From Bubalus kerabau (Eukaryota > Chordata > Mammalia > Artiodactyla > Bovidae): a stretch of DNA of 64,000 nucleotides. Every line of letters begins with the position of its first letter. Position 1 is the first letter of the stretch. The notes below the pieces were generated by a model. It was not told the origin of the DNA and did not search any database. It saw only the letters and a program-made list of their open reading frames with translations. The stretch is taken from assembly GCF_029407905.1 (NCBI RefSeq), contig NC_073642.1:8680001-8744000 (forward strand), given 5' to 3'. Below are positions 1-11,247 of this stretch, in pieces. The position numbers and the translations under genes are program-made.

Positions 1-432
1 GACTGCGCGCCTCACTAGGTCCTGTCGAGAAACCAAGATTAAACTTTAAAATACATTTTAGTTTAAGTTACTGGCATGAATGATGAATCCCCTCAGAAGA
101 GCACTTTACCATGCAGCTGAAGGTCCTTCTTTTGCCCCGAAGTTGCATTAATTGCTGTAGCTTTATATGGTTTGTTTACATGGTTTGAAAAAAAAAAATA
201 CAATAATATATAAGCTCTCCAGATGGCTTTCAGAGGCTTTATTAGTATGTTGGCAAATTGGAACTCCATTTCATCTAAATTGGGAGACTGAAAGAGGTGA
301 GTAGGAGAAAGACCATTAAAATAGGAGAAGAAATCTCTTTGTGTCAAATGTCACTGGCTCAGACTGGAAGAGTGGCCAATCTGAATTACTGGTAATAGAA
401 AGACGATTTTCAAAATTCCTTAGTGGAAATAC
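1..432. other. Unique AT-rich sequence, no gene seen
   Basis: No exon, RNA gene or mobile element was recognised here. A short A-tract lies near 189-198. The one open frame on the minus strand (84 codons) has no recognisable domain and is probably chance. Confidence 0.5.
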
Positions 433-646
433 ACTGAGGACTTCCCTGGTGGCTCAGTCGGTAAAGAATCCTTCTGCTTTGTAGGAAACCCAGATTTGAT
501 CCCTGGGTCGGGAAGCTTCTTTGGAGAAGGAAATGGCAACCCTCTCCAGTATTCTTGCCTGGAGAATCCCATGGACAGAGGATCCTGGGGGTTTCCAGTC
601 CATGGGGTCTCAGGACTCAACTTAGCGACTGAACCACCCCCGCCAC
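433..646 (+). mobile_element. Bov-tA SINE
   Basis: This is a ruminant tRNA-derived SINE in plus orientation. It starts with the diagnostic ggacttccctggtggctcag head, continues through the B-box-like gatttgatccctgg, and has the typical body (attcttgcctggagaatccc) and the end gcgactgaac. Its borders are set by a target-site duplication: agtggaaatac at 422-432 and agtggacatac at 647-657, 10 of 11 identical. SINEs of this kind are non-autonomous and are mobilised by BovB machinery. Confidence 0.95.
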
Positions 647-657
647 AGTGGACATAC

Positions 658-1369
658 TCCAGCTGGTAAATAAGGCATTCTGGCTGAGAGGCTTCCTTGT
701 ACCCATGGGGAAAATCAAACTTAAATTCTGAAAGGGAATCATAATGCTCTATGTTTCTAAACACAAGTTGAGCAGCTCTTATAAACTAATGAGTTTGGTT
801 CTTGAGTTCACCTTTTCCTAACCAGGAAGAGTATTAATAATTAGCAGAAAAATATAGGTGCTCACTTCAACTCTGTTTAATTCTGAAGGAGTATGAAGTT
901 TTGAGACATAAAAACAGGACTATTTTGAAACTTTCAGCTTATTACAATTTAAAATCATGGGTGACATTTCGTAGAAAGCTTACAAGTAATCCCCTGCATA
1001 AAATTACATGGTTGGCATTTTAGAGCATATGGTGAAAGGAGAGCTTCCTGGGTGAGGTCAAAGGCAGAGGAAAGCCTGGGAAACAGCGGGCATTGTCCTG
1101 AATGGGCACTGCCCCTTTTCCTGTGCTCACAGCCTCTTCCTTTCCTGAAGGAATCACTGCGGTGGAGTTGCTGAATAAATGAGGAGGGGGCATCATCCCC
1201 ACCCTTCTGCAGCAGAGAGAGGCCGGCCTGTGAAAACAGGCCTTTGTATGCGCTGGGCTGGGCCCCTGCAAACAGGGCACAATCCGGCTATTGTTTGTTT
1301 GGGGAAAGCTACGGCATCCTATTGCAATTATTTATGGAAGAAAAGATGTGATGTTTTTGGAAGGGGTTA
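658..1369. other. Unique sequence, no gene seen
   Basis: The first half is AT-rich and the composition becomes more balanced after about 1030. No exon, RNA or repeat family was recognised. Confidence 0.45.
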
Positions 1370-1845
1370 GGTGTCGTGGGGAGGGAGGCTCACCTCTTGG
1401 GCCGTCTACTCCCGCTTTCTCAGTGGGTGGTGAGAATGGTTGGTGGCCCTGGTGTCGGGGTGTGTTTGGGGGCAGTGACGGTCACAGCATCCCCGGCTTT
1501 GATCCCAGCGTTGGGAGGGAAATTCGCCTTCCCCAGGCGAGGCTGCTGGGAGGCAGCTGTGTCCCCGGGGCCGCCAGTCACTCTGACCTTCGGTGCTTTC
1601 CTGCGCCGCTGCCCACGCTGCCCCGCCCTGGCTGAGGTCCTCACTCGGTGTCGGTGGGACTGAGCGCGTGTCTGCCGCGTCCCCTCACCCTCAGCATGCC
1701 CCCTGCAGCCGGCCGCCCCCCTCCTCCTGCCCGTGAGTGGGGGCGTTGCGTGAAGCACTGTCTGAGCCCCCAGCCCACATTTCCAGTCCTCTCCAACTAG
1801 ACTTCGTGCCCGGACAGTTACAGCCCTCGTGCCTGAGCGCACTTC
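1370..1845. promoter_or_regulatory. CpG-rich patch, possible orphan CpG island
   Basis: A hand count gives roughly 30 CpG dinucleotides in about 475 bp, clearly denser than the AT-rich flanks. It is not built from a SINE or BovB repeat. Overlapping open frames on both strands (up to 140 codons on the minus strand) are what GC-rich DNA produces and match no family I know. No TATA box or paired CCAAT boxes were seen, so promoter activity is only an inference from CpG density. Confidence 0.4.
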
Positions 1846-2125
1846 ATGTCCCCTGAAACATCTGCCTCTCCCTTCTCTCCATCATCACGCCCGTCTCCCC
1901 CTGAGGCTTCCCGGGTGGCCCTCGTCAGGGTCTGTCATCCGCTTTCCCTGACCCTCTGTGACACGAGCACCTCGCCCTCCTCGGGGCTCTCCCTGAAATT
2001 CCCAAGCTGACGGGTGCCTTGCCCACAGCAGGCCGTCAGGACGGTCTGTGACTGTCTCACTGTGCGTTTTCCATTACAGAATCCCCACCCCTCATTCTGC
2101 ATGTGTGTGCAGGCTCCCTTTGCAA
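1846..2125. other. Unique sequence
   Basis: Moderately GC-rich unique DNA between the CpG patch and the next SINE. Its last bases, 2114-2125, are the left copy of that SINE's target-site duplication. Confidence 0.45.
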
Positions 2126-2341
2126 GGGCTTCCCGGGTGGCTCAGGTGGTAAAGAATCTGCCTGCAATGTGGGAGACACAGGTTCAATCCCTGGGTCAGG
2201 AAGAGCCCCTGGAGGAGGGCATGGGAGCCCACTCCAGTATTCTTGCCTGGAGAATCCCATGGACAGAGGAGTCTGGTGGGCTGCAGCCCGCGGGCTCGCA
2301 GAGCATCGCACAGGACTGAGCGACTGACACTGCTCCTACGA
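2126..2341 (+). mobile_element. Bov-tA SINE
   Basis: Plus-strand Bov-tA with the head ggcttcccgggtggctcag, the B-box-like ggttcaatccctgg, and the usual body and end (gagcgactgacac). The duplicated target ctccctttgcaa (2114-2125) and ctcccttttcaa (2342-2353) match at 11 of 12 positions. Open frames here on both strands are SINE translations, not genes. Confidence 0.95.
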
Positions 2342-2353
2342 CTCCCTTTTCAA

Positions 2354-2829
2354 AGACCCAGTGGTTTGGAAGCACCTGGGCATATGGAGTGTGGTAGAAA
2401 GAACGGACAGCGATCCCAGCCGGCGGGCCTCTCCCGGCCGCCCAGCTCCACGACTTGCCTTGGGTTTCTGGGGCAGCTGAAGGCTGGGTCCTGTGAGCCT
2501 TACTCATGTGACACATGGATCCCTCCTCGGTCCGTGGGTGTGGAGAGCGGACACTGGGGGACTCACTCTGTGCCTCCTTGGGCCTTTTCCCCAGGCCTGT
2601 GCTCCAACATGACATTGCGATCTGATGCTCCCCGGAGTGAACTGACATGGGTAGCTACTCACTCTGGATACTGCAGTTAATTATTCTCTCCTGTCCCCCT
2701 CCATCCCCAGAGGACCATGAGATCGGCACAAACACGGTGACCTTCTTGGGAGATAGGAGTGGGCCGGGCTCAGAAAATGGCTGGAGATGCTCAGCTGTTT
2801 CAGTTTGAAACCTGCAAAGGCAGATTCAT
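2354..2829. other. Unique sequence, no gene seen
   Basis: Balanced base composition. Open frames of up to 150 codons overlap on both strands and extend into the SINE, so they are treated as chance. Confidence 0.4.
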
Positions 2830-4320
2830 CCGTGTGCTTATGAAACTGATACTTAGCACCTACGCTGTGTCCCATCCCTGGGTAGCAGTGAAGGAGATGG
2901 AGTAGGTTTCTCCTGGGATGGGGTGAGGAGACAGACGATAAACAGAATAATAAGCTTGAGATGACTCCCCAAGAAGAATGCAAGAAACGGGGCGCTGTGG
3001 TTGAAGGGCAGGCGTGCTGGGGTGGGTAGGTGTGTGGCTGGGAGGGCGGTGGTGCTGTTAGGCTGGGGAGTCAGGGAAGCCTCGCTGACAAGGGTTGCTG
3101 GGGGTCAGCCACAAGGAATCAAGGAGGCAAAAGAAGAACAAAAGGCTGTGAAGCAGATATGGACCGATGACCAGGCTGGACCTTGGCAGAGGGGGGAAAT
3201 GGTGTGTGAATTAGCTCGGGCTGTGATGCCAGGATACCAGAGCCAAGGTGGCTTCTGCTGGAGACATTTGCTTCTCACACTTGGGAAGCTGGAAGACTGA
3301 GATCGGGGTGCCAGAGCATGGTGGGGTCCTGGGGGCATGTCTTCTGGCGTGTAGATGGCTGCCTCCGCTGCATTCGCACATGGCGGGGGAGAGCAGCTGT
3401 CTCCCAGGAGGACGCTAGTCCTGTTGTATCAGGCCTCTACCCTGATGACCTCTTTAACCCTAATTACCTTCTTAGGGCATTGCCACAGCAGTTTGGTGGT
3501 GGGAGGGCGGGTTGGGACATGCACATGTAAGCGAGGCCATAGCTCTGAGTTCCGAGGCAGGCTGAAACAGAGCAGGTGGAGCCTGTAGGCTGCGGCAGGA
3601 GTGACAGCTTCCGTGACATCAGTGGGGAGCCAGTGATGGGCTGGAAACAGACACGCTCGGATGTATATATCGACATGCTAGCTGTTGTGTGGAGAAGGGA
3701 CCAGAGCCAGGGGGAGGGCAGTCGGAGTGGGATCAGGGGCACCGATGAGGGAGCTGCTGGGATAACCCAATGGAGACAGACCGGGGGCGTGGACCAGAGC
3801 TGGCTGTTAACCTGGGGATGAGTGACAGCTGGGCTCAGGTAAGTCTTGGCTGGGGAGTGGTCCTGTGCGTTGTTGGGGTTCAGCAGCACCCCTAGTCTAT
3901 GCTTCCTAGATACAGCGCTCCTCCCTATGAGCGTTTGCGAAGAGGGTGGGAACAGGTGGGATGGGGCAAAATGGTCCCCTGATCACCTTGGGATCAGAGT
4001 GATCGGGTCTGATAGTGGGTTGATCTAGGAATATCTGGGGATTTTTTAAATGTATAGAATATGAAGAATGGAGGGAGAAAAAGAGTTAAATCCAAGAGAG
4101 ACTTCTTGGCTTGGACAGAACAGGGGATGGAAGTATTGGTTCCTGAGCCGGATGGGCAGTGGGGAGGAGCAGGTCTGAGACGCGTACAGAAGGAGCCGCA
4201 GCTCTGTCTTGGATTTGCAGAATCTGAAATGTCTCTTAGACATCCCGGAAAAGAGCTAACAGGGAGCCAAATATCGGAGTCTGGGGCTCAGCACACAGAG
4301 ATGAAGAGAAGCATTGAATA
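2830..4320 (+). repeat. Long decayed ancient interspersed repeat, family not named
   Basis: Scattered matches run in a consistent order to a long medium-reiteration repeat that I remember from other mammals but cannot name with confidence. Near 2850-2960 there is tagcacctacgctgtg followed by gagacagacgataaac. Near 3680-3800 there is ctgttgtgtggagaaggg. Near 4225-4290 there is cttagacatcccgg followed by atatcggagtctggggctcag. The copy is heavily diverged and gapped, and the borders are approximate. Confidence 0.4.
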
Positions 4321-4323
4321 GGT

Positions 4324-4340
4324 AAAAAAAAAAAAAAAAA
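4324..4340 (+). repeat. Poly-A tract (17 A)
   Basis: Uninterrupted A-run just after the decayed repeat. It could be an old retrotransposon tail, but no matching upstream element or target-site duplication was identified. Confidence 0.7.
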
Positions 4341-5480
4341 GATTAATTCAGCTAAAAATAATAAGCCCATCACGAGTAAACATGTTTTGTGGTGGGGGAG
4401 CCTTAACCGCCTCTGTCAGTGCAGTGAGTAGGGAGGCAGTGCGTCCCCAGAGCTCTTTGATGTCTGGCGTAACGGGATTCAGCCGGGTCCCAGCACCTGT
4501 TCCCACGTTCAGTCTGCTGTCAGTATCACACACTGGAAAAGTCCGCGGTGCACTCCTGAGACAGCGTGAGTGAAAAGGCAAGTGATGTCTTTGCAGCATT
4601 CTGAAAATTGGTTGATCTCATAGCCCCTGCTCCTCCACATCCCCAACCCGGACACAAGGGCTGCAGAACCCCCAGGGGTCCACCAACCACACTTTGAGAC
4701 CCACCATCCAGAGATTTTTATGCTGTTTAGCGTGTGGCCAGGGCTCCTCATCACTCCTCTCCACAGAGAGTGAGTTCTATACCCCAAGCTGACATTTCAG
4801 TTTGGCCCTGTCTGTCTAGGGACTTGCTGAAGCCATTTCCATATATGTATAAATTTAGCTTTACTCTCTGATCATCAAAAGACACATGCATATGGGTACC
4901 TTCATATCACAGAAATAGCTTCATACCCTAAACAGCAGAACACATTCCAAGGATACAAAGAAAAGTTTTCATTATATAAATGATAACTGAGTTAGTTACT
5001 TGGATAGTGAAAGAGTCATCTTTTTTAAGCAACGCAATTAAAATAATTATATTTAGAGGAAATATTTCTAAAGGACATTTTCAGTTGCTTGCATTGAAGA
5101 GAATATAATGAACATAATCTCACTTTTCTCAGTACACAAGGTCATCACTGTGAAAGTAGCTTCATTTTCTGATGAGATAATAAAGTAATGTTCCCAGGTG
5201 GGCAGAGCAGTTGTTTTCATCTGTGGCAGCTGAGACCCCTTTAAAGGTAAAAGATACTCCCTGCCCCTCAGTGTCATTGTGAATTACTCTGCTATAAAGA
5301 TACTTAAATGCTACAACCATTAGGGATAAATGTCTTATGACTCTGGATCTTTTTTATAACTATATATTAAATATACACATTAAACGCAGATGAGACTCTA
5401 AAATGCAAACCCAAACATCAATTTAGTGACATGCTGATACTTTGCTAAGACTAAATTAGCATTCAAACATGAATCAACAA
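4341..5480. other. Unique sequence, no gene seen
   Basis: The second half, from about 4800, is AT-rich. No exon, RNA gene or recognisable mobile element was found. Confidence 0.45.
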
Positions 5481-5481
5481 C

Positions 5482-5508
5482 TGACGTCAAAGGCCTGAGT
5501 GCCTTTGA
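5482..5508. promoter_or_regulatory. Perfect CRE overlapping an inverted repeat
   Basis: The palindrome TGACGTCA at 5482-5489 is the full consensus cAMP-response element bound by CREB/ATF proteins. Its last three bases are the start of an 8-bp inverted repeat, tcaaaggc (5487-5494) and gcctttga (5501-5508), around a 6-base spacer. A weaker outer pairing, caact with agttg, could lengthen the hairpin. Full CRE palindromes are uncommon in bulk genome because the central CpG decays. Function is inferred. Confidence 0.4.
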
Positions 5509-5612
5509 GTTGTGGAATGCTTCTCTTTGGTATTTCAGTTGGCTTTTCTCTTTAGGTATCGAAGAGCCTCAGTTCCCATGAACACCATGACATAATGTGG
5601 CCTTCAGATGGG

Positions 5613-5620
5613 TATATAAA
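5613..5620 (+). promoter_or_regulatory. Consensus TATA box, promoter status unproven
   Basis: The sequence tatataaa, followed by g, is a perfect TATA-box match 124 bp downstream of the CRE at 5482. The spacing suits an inducible promoter, but no exon or CpG enrichment follows. TATA matches are frequent by chance in AT-rich DNA. Confidence 0.25.
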
Positions 5621-6259
5621 GATGTGTTTGTGTATTAATTGCACCTCTTCTTTTCCTCTTGGTGTGCGACAGCTAGAATAACACAGTTGGCTTCCGGTGT
5701 GTTTTGGATGTAAATGCTGATGCTAAAATAACAGCATTAAACTCTAAGAGGGTTAAATAGAGGAAGTCGAAGTTAAAAAGGTAGATCGTATTCAGAATGG
5801 AAACAAACGAAATGAAAATTATAAAGGGGAGCTCTCAAGCCCGCAGGAGTGTGCTTGACAAGCTTTGATGTGAAACACTGCACTGAGCTGAATGGCCTGC
5901 GAGTGCCAGGGTTGGAGATCGTGTGTTGGCTTTTTTGTATAGGTGCCATTTCTGTGCGTTCTTCATGTTACTTTTGTTCAGATTTTACCACTGTCTCCAG
6001 CCTTACTCCCTAAAATTGGCTGCTTATGATCTTCTGTGGGCTTGAAACTTAAATATTTAATCGTGCTAAAAGTACATGCAAGTTAATGTTCAGTAACCAT
6101 GAAATCAGATAAGTAAAACAGAATTGTGAATACATAGTCACCATGGCCGCCTCTTTGCTAGATTTTGGGTATGTAAGGGAGGTGGCTTGCTAGCTAATTG
6201 AGTTATCGGTAAGGGAGGTGTGAGATGTGGATTGTACTCTAAGATGCCTCAAATATTTT
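5621..6259. other. Unique AT-rich sequence, no gene seen
   Basis: No exon, RNA gene or mobile element recognised. Confidence 0.45.
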
Positions 6260-6350
6260 GACCCCTAGTATGACTTCCTTTTCACAGATGATGAAGCCAA
6301 GGCCGAGGAATGAGATGTAGTTCTGTGACCTTTGTCCGTGATAGCAGTGC
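6260..6350 (+). repeat. MIR-like fragment
   Basis: The motif ttcacagatgatgaagccaaggccgagg resembles the MIR core that reads 'cagatgaggaaactgaggc'. It is short and diverged. Confidence 0.35.
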
Positions 6351-8480
6351 TGCTGGTTCATTCATGAAACTCAGCCTCAAACCGCTACATTTGCTTCTGA
6401 AATCTTCAAGGAGCCTCAAGAATAGCATGCCTGGGCCAGCAGGCCAAGATGTGAAGTATCACAGGGTCGAAGGGAATTAATCACTTGCCCAGCACGTGGA
6501 GAGACGTGTTCTCACACACACACGTTTACATTCACTGTGGCTTCTGAACCCCAGCTCCAGGCCAGCTCGCCTTCCTTCTCCTCCACAGGTAGTCGTGAGC
6601 ATACAAGGGATATAAAGTGCTAAAAACATTTGCAGAGTATATTGCAAATATGAACTACTCTATAAGCGATAACTAAGAATTGACAGGCAAATCTGGGCAG
6701 AGCAGATCTGTATAATCACAAGGAAAGAGGTGTCTAGCCTTGAGGGGAAAAGTCCCTTCATCTCTGCAGAGATGAGGTTGAGCCACCTGCAAACAGTTCT
6801 CTAGTGAGTGTTCTCCAGTGAAGGCGGGGGAGACAGCGGCCCTTCCCAAGGCCCTGCCTTTCTGAGACTCGTGCCCAGAGTGGCAGTGGAGTGTGGGGCT
6901 TGGTCCTGCCCCTGGCCTGCAGGCCAAGGGGGAGTTTCCAGTGTGTTCATGCATCTCTTGGTGATGTTTCTGCAGGGAGCAAGTTAAGTACAAGATGGGG
7001 GTCACAGGCATGTTCTAGCCTTGAGGCCTTTGTATGTTTGCAAGTTAATGTGGCTACATTTCCTACTCGCTCCAGTTCTAGAGTGATAGGAGTTCCTGTC
7101 TTACAAGGTCCCAGTGAGAATGACTGAGCTTAACTTAGATTTTAAAATGCATTTTGAACCATGGATATTGGAAGCTGGTGAGTCATTGGGCTTCTTCATT
7201 GGTTTGGGTTTGTAAAGTCTGTTAATTTCTCTCTCTCTTTTTTTTTTTTTTTTTTAACACACTATCCTAAAAGGAAGCATTTTGCTTTGAGTTGAACATG
7301 AAAAGTTAATAATTTGCACTGGGAGCCTTGAATGTTTGGGGACTTGTGTAGTCACTGGCTCTATGGAAGTTGGAAAAAATCAGAACAAACTGCTTTACTT
7401 CCCAAATCAGAAAGGAGTTGTTCAGACTTCTGGTGGTCACATTGTTAACATGAAAACAGTAGAGGTAGGTGAAATAAATTAAGATGACTTATTGTGGAGA
7501 AAGAGAGGTAGTGTTTGACTAAATTAGAAACATTCGCTGAGTTTTTGACGTGTGAATGATTTAAATGCGGCTCTGGCACAGGATTGCATGTGGTTTCCAT
7601 TTTACAGTTTTCCTGCTTGAAAACAAACTGTCAGAATTTTTATTTAAGTCAATACGATTTAACTCACTTAAGGCTCAGCAGCAACCTTTTGCTCCTCTTC
7701 CCATCCCCCTTCTCAGACCAGGAGAAAGGTCTTTGTAGCGGGTGGTGTTGATTGAAACCTGCATCTCACCAGTTCTGTTATAAACTGGGTGACTTCAGCA
7801 AAGGCTGTTTGACCCTTGATGCCTCCACAGTACATGCCTCTCCCTCGCTCTTTCTCTGTTAAATGACTTGGCCTGGTGAGATCCTGACGTCCTGGACAAG
7901 GGGAAGCTGAAATACAAAGGTGAATAACAAAGTGATTTCACCGGGAGCCACTTGGAACAGTTGGCACCACATGCCTGGGAGTGACTTGAAATGCCCATCA
8001 CACAAGAGGGGGGCTTCAGACCCCGTTCCTGCCCTTCTGGTCGGCGTCTTTCGAGAACAGAGGCAGAGCAGTTACTGACCCAGGCCCAGCAGTTCACGGA
8101 GCTTCATCTTAACCAGCTGAATTTAACTTGCGCATTCTCACAAAGCATCAGGGCTCATTCAGAGCTTTATTTTCTGTTTTTGCCCTACCGAAACCGTTTC
8201 TTACCGAGTGAGAACTGGGAAAGGGTCAGCCCTGATTCCAGCTGACCCAGGGAAGCTGAGCAGGGCTGGTCTGTGAGCCTTGTGGCGCCTTTCCGGGTGA
8301 CAGACCCCTGGGGTTTTAAGCTAACGTTACTTTTCCAGAGCTTGGAGCAATAACTTCTTGGTTTCATTAGCATGGGGAGGTTTTGCACAGCCTCCACAAT
8401 TTTCTGTTTGTGACCTAATAGTTAAAATGCTCCCAGGACATGCTTCTCACTTGGACCACCCTGGTTTAAGAAAACATAAC
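6351..8480. other. Unique sequence, no gene seen
   Basis: Contains a CT-stretch followed by an 18-base T-run at about 7230-7255. No exon or RNA gene was recognised. Open frames of up to 112 codons carry no recognisable domain. Confidence 0.45.
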
Positions 8481-8484
8481 AACC

Positions 8485-8535
8485 ACCACAAAAAAAAAAA
8501 AACAACAAAAAAAACAAAAATAAACAAACAACTTG
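8485..8535 (+). repeat. A-rich low-complexity tract
   Basis: A mix of A-runs and caaa units. It may be a degenerate retrotransposon tail, although no upstream body was recognised. Confidence 0.6.
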
Positions 8536-8705
8536 GTTAAACTACCACTTTCAGGCATATTCTCAGAGAGAGAAAAGACTGGACCTTCTTAAAACCAAGC
8601 AGGAGGAGCTGCACTGATCTTTTATCACTCAGTTATTTGTGAATGATGCGGTTCAAACAAAACTCAAAGGAGAACAGTCTTTCTTAAAATGTGTTTGTTG
8701 CATCC

Positions 8706-9030
8706 AGACGGAAGTAACGAGCGGAAGAAACAGGAGAGCGTGATCGCGACCTGGGCTGCCTGCCGGGCGGACGGCAGCTCACCCGGGAGAGGAAGGTGGA
8801 TCCGATGCCCCAGGTTCTTGTCTTGTTCAGTCGCTCAGTCGTGCCCGACCCTTTGCGACCCCGTGGACTGCAGCACGCCAGGCCTCCCTGTCCCTCCCCA
8901 TCTCCCGGAGTTGGCCCAAGTTCGCGTCCAACGCACTGGTGATGCCGTCCAGCCGTCTCGTCCTCTGACGCCCTCTTCTCCTTCGGCCTTTGATCTTCCC
9001 CAGCCGCAGGGACTCTTCCAGTGAGTCGTC
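8706..9030. promoter_or_regulatory. CpG-rich segment partly made of BovB
   Basis: A hand count gives about 28 CpG in 325 bp: about 11 in the unique first 100 bp and 17 inside the BovB-derived part. BovB pieces elsewhere in this window have lost more of these CpG sites. Retained CpG suggests the segment has been unmethylated in the germ line or was inserted recently. No exon was recognised. Confidence 0.4.
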
Positions 9031-9070
9031 TGTGTGCATCAGATGGCCAGAATACTCCCCAGCTAGCACT
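8823..9070 (-). mobile_element. BovB LINE 3' fragment (5'-truncated)
   Basis: This is the reverse complement of the BovB 3' region. It begins at the 3' terminal tgttcagtcgctcag and runs into the region before ggccaaagtattgg, where it breaks off. On the minus strand an 80-codon frame (8827-9069) is uninterrupted and carries the BovB C-terminal signature GRRRRGRQRTRRLDGIT followed by EAWRAAVHGVAK. It encodes only the tail beyond the reverse transcriptase and is inactive. Confidence 0.9.
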
Positions 9071-9300
9071 GAGCAAGTGCCAGGCCTGTGTGCACCCCCA
9101 CCTGTCTCTCTCCGCTTTCCCGTGTACCAAGCAGCTCGTGATGATTAGCAGGACTTGGAAGTTTTTCTTCTCTGCCCCCTCCTTCCTTCTTTTACGCAGA
9201 TGCCCAGCATTTCCCTCCCTTTCTCAGCCCCTCTGCCTGTCTCCTTAATTCAGGGTTACCCTAGTAGAGGCCTCACCGTCAAGCCCTTCCTCCTCTCCAG
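9071..9300. other. Pyrimidine-rich unique sequence
   Basis: C- and T-rich on the plus strand. No exon or repeat family was assigned. Confidence 0.4.
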
Positions 9301-9660
9301 TCCATCCTGCAAAGTAGCCAAACGGTTTTAGCTGAAGCTCTGCTTCCGTTAAGACTTTGGCCCACTTGAAAAATTCGCACGGGCACCCTGTTGTCTCTGA
9401 TGTGAAGCCCTAACTGTGAGACTCAAGCTGTCCCTGCTCCAGGCCTGGGTTTACTTTTTGCAGCTTTCTGGAAATTTCTGCTTCAGTATCTCCCACCCTC
9501 CAGCCTCCATGCGTGCTTTCTCCCCCATGACTGGACTTCCTTCCTGCGCTCCTTCCTTGACCATCACTCCCTAACTAAGGTCTATTTTCTCCCTAAGTTG
9601 TAATTTTCAGTCCCTCGCCTAAGACTTGCTCATGTACCAGGCTGGTTTTTCCTCTGACTT
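9301..9660. repeat. Possible decayed interspersed repeat
   Basis: The order of motifs (ttcgcacgggcaccctg, ctgtccctgctccagg, ctccatgcgtgctttctc) recalls old mammalian repeats whose consensus reads 'ctggcccc..ctccagcctcatctcc..tgcctttgctc'. Divergence is high and the assignment is uncertain. Confidence 0.25.
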
Positions 9661-9719
9661 CACAAGCTTAGTATAACCCAGAGGATGTCATACTGGTGCC
9701 CTGGGTGGCTCAGCTCCCG

Positions 9720-9880
9720 GGACTTGGGAGCTGGGTGAGCTCTGTGGCTCTCGCCATCACTTGCCGTGTCTTTCGGGTAGAATGATCATCTCTGTCTCTC
9801 AGGGACGTTGTGGGGATGGCGTGGTGCGGCCTGTGTGGGTCGAGTGCTCCAGGTGCTGTCTGCTGCATCCTCAGCACCCG
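9720..9880 (-). repeat. MIR fragment
   Basis: Reverse complement of the MIR core: gagctgggtgagctctgtggctctc, then aatgatcatctctgtctctcaggg, then gttgtggggatgg, in the expected order. Confidence 0.6.
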
Positions 9881-11247
9881 TGAAGCCCAGCTCACGGGAC
9901 TGTGCTGGACTCCTGGAGACACGGAGATTCCCCTGTCCTCCCCGCAAGTCCAGATGCGTACACACTGAAGAAACACTGGTTGCATCCGTGTGTGCATACA
10001 CTACTGCACCTGCTGAAATAAGCTGAGTATTTTCTAAAACTAGCCCAACGGTACATTTCCATCAGCAATTTAACTTGCTAAATGTAGGAAGATGATAGAA
10101 TAAGTAAGCTGTGTTTTTCTTGTGATTCTACTTACTGTCCATATTGCAACTTAGAAGATTTTTGGGAAGCAATGTAAAAATGATTTACTCTGCTATAATT
10201 GGTTTCCCGAAAGCAAAATTATATTTATGTGAGCTGCAGCGAGAGATGCAACTGCTGTAATTTATCGCCGAGGAGCACTTTCAAAGTATCCGGGAGGACT
10301 AAAGCTTAAGTGTGTTAAACGTTCTAGAGGAAGACATATTTAGACAATAAATCCATAGACTTTGGGGGACATTTGTTTTCCTTCTTCTCTGCCAGGTGTA
10401 TGAAGATCTTAAGTTCTTAGGCCTCACTGGGAGGAAGATTTAAGGTTCCAGGAGTACGTTTATGTCTCTCTTAAATTCTCTGTTGTTTATCAATGACACA
10501 CATAACTGGTTTGGGGGAAGTATTTACTGTAACATTCCCCACTCTAGCTCTGAGCATAGTCTGGCAACCTATGTGATAAAGACGGAAGGAAGCGCTGTAT
10601 TTCGCTGCTGACAAGGATGTCTTGGAAGTGCTGGAGCTCCAGAATAGGCAGTGAAACACGGAGAGCCATGCCCAGGGCAGTTTGCTCACTGCGAGGTGTG
10701 TACAGGGTTTAAAATGATTCTGACCGTGCAGCTGCCTACGATGCCACTCCCATATCACACTCAACACTCTTCTTAACAGGAAGACAGTTTATCTTGCTAT
10801 GCACTTGCTATGTTACTAAGATTTGAATTTAGTACCAAGAATAAACGATTATCTGTTACAGATGCTGATCGGCTAAAACTTTTCAGCAGTCTTCCAGCAC
10901 CCCCATCCCCCGCCCAAGACAAAAGAAGAAATAACAAATGAACATGACGTGGCGTCTCATGCGGCATTTTCATACCTGTGATCAGGAGTCTGGGGACCCA
11001 TAGCTCTTGGAAAGAGAATACATGGAATACATTCTGTGCGGAATACATGGCAGTGGGGGTCTGAATATACGCCTCAGGACACGATTCCATTCAGACCCTA
11101 GTCCCATCGCTTTGTTGCATTTAAGTGATGTTAACATCTTTAATGAACCAAAGAGCCTGGACTAGGTGTCATTCTAATTCTTATGAGGAGGGTTGAAGGA
11201 AACCCTCTGACTTGGTGATTTCAGGGCCCTTGGAAGCGGTCTGAACT
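9881..11247. other. Unique sequence, no gene seen
   Basis: Includes an AT-rich stretch near 10190-10330 that keeps several CpG sites and could be constrained, but nothing in it is diagnostic. Minus-strand open frames of 97-98 codons have no recognised domain. Confidence 0.4.

Noticed and set aside
2190..2204. tRNA-like B box (ggttcaatccctgg) suggesting a tRNA gene
   Set aside because: It is the internal promoter of a Bov-tA SINE. No tRNA cloverleaf or acceptor stem is present.
2103..2327. Recurrent peptides such as FPGGSGGKESACNVGD in several frames
   Set aside because: They are translations of Bov-tA SINEs. The same peptide reappears wherever a SINE is present (for example the minus strand at 17086-17310).
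3836..3844. Perfect splice-donor consensus CAG|GTAAGT
   Set aside because: It lies inside a decayed repeat with no upstream exon. Nine-base matches occur by chance in 64 kb.
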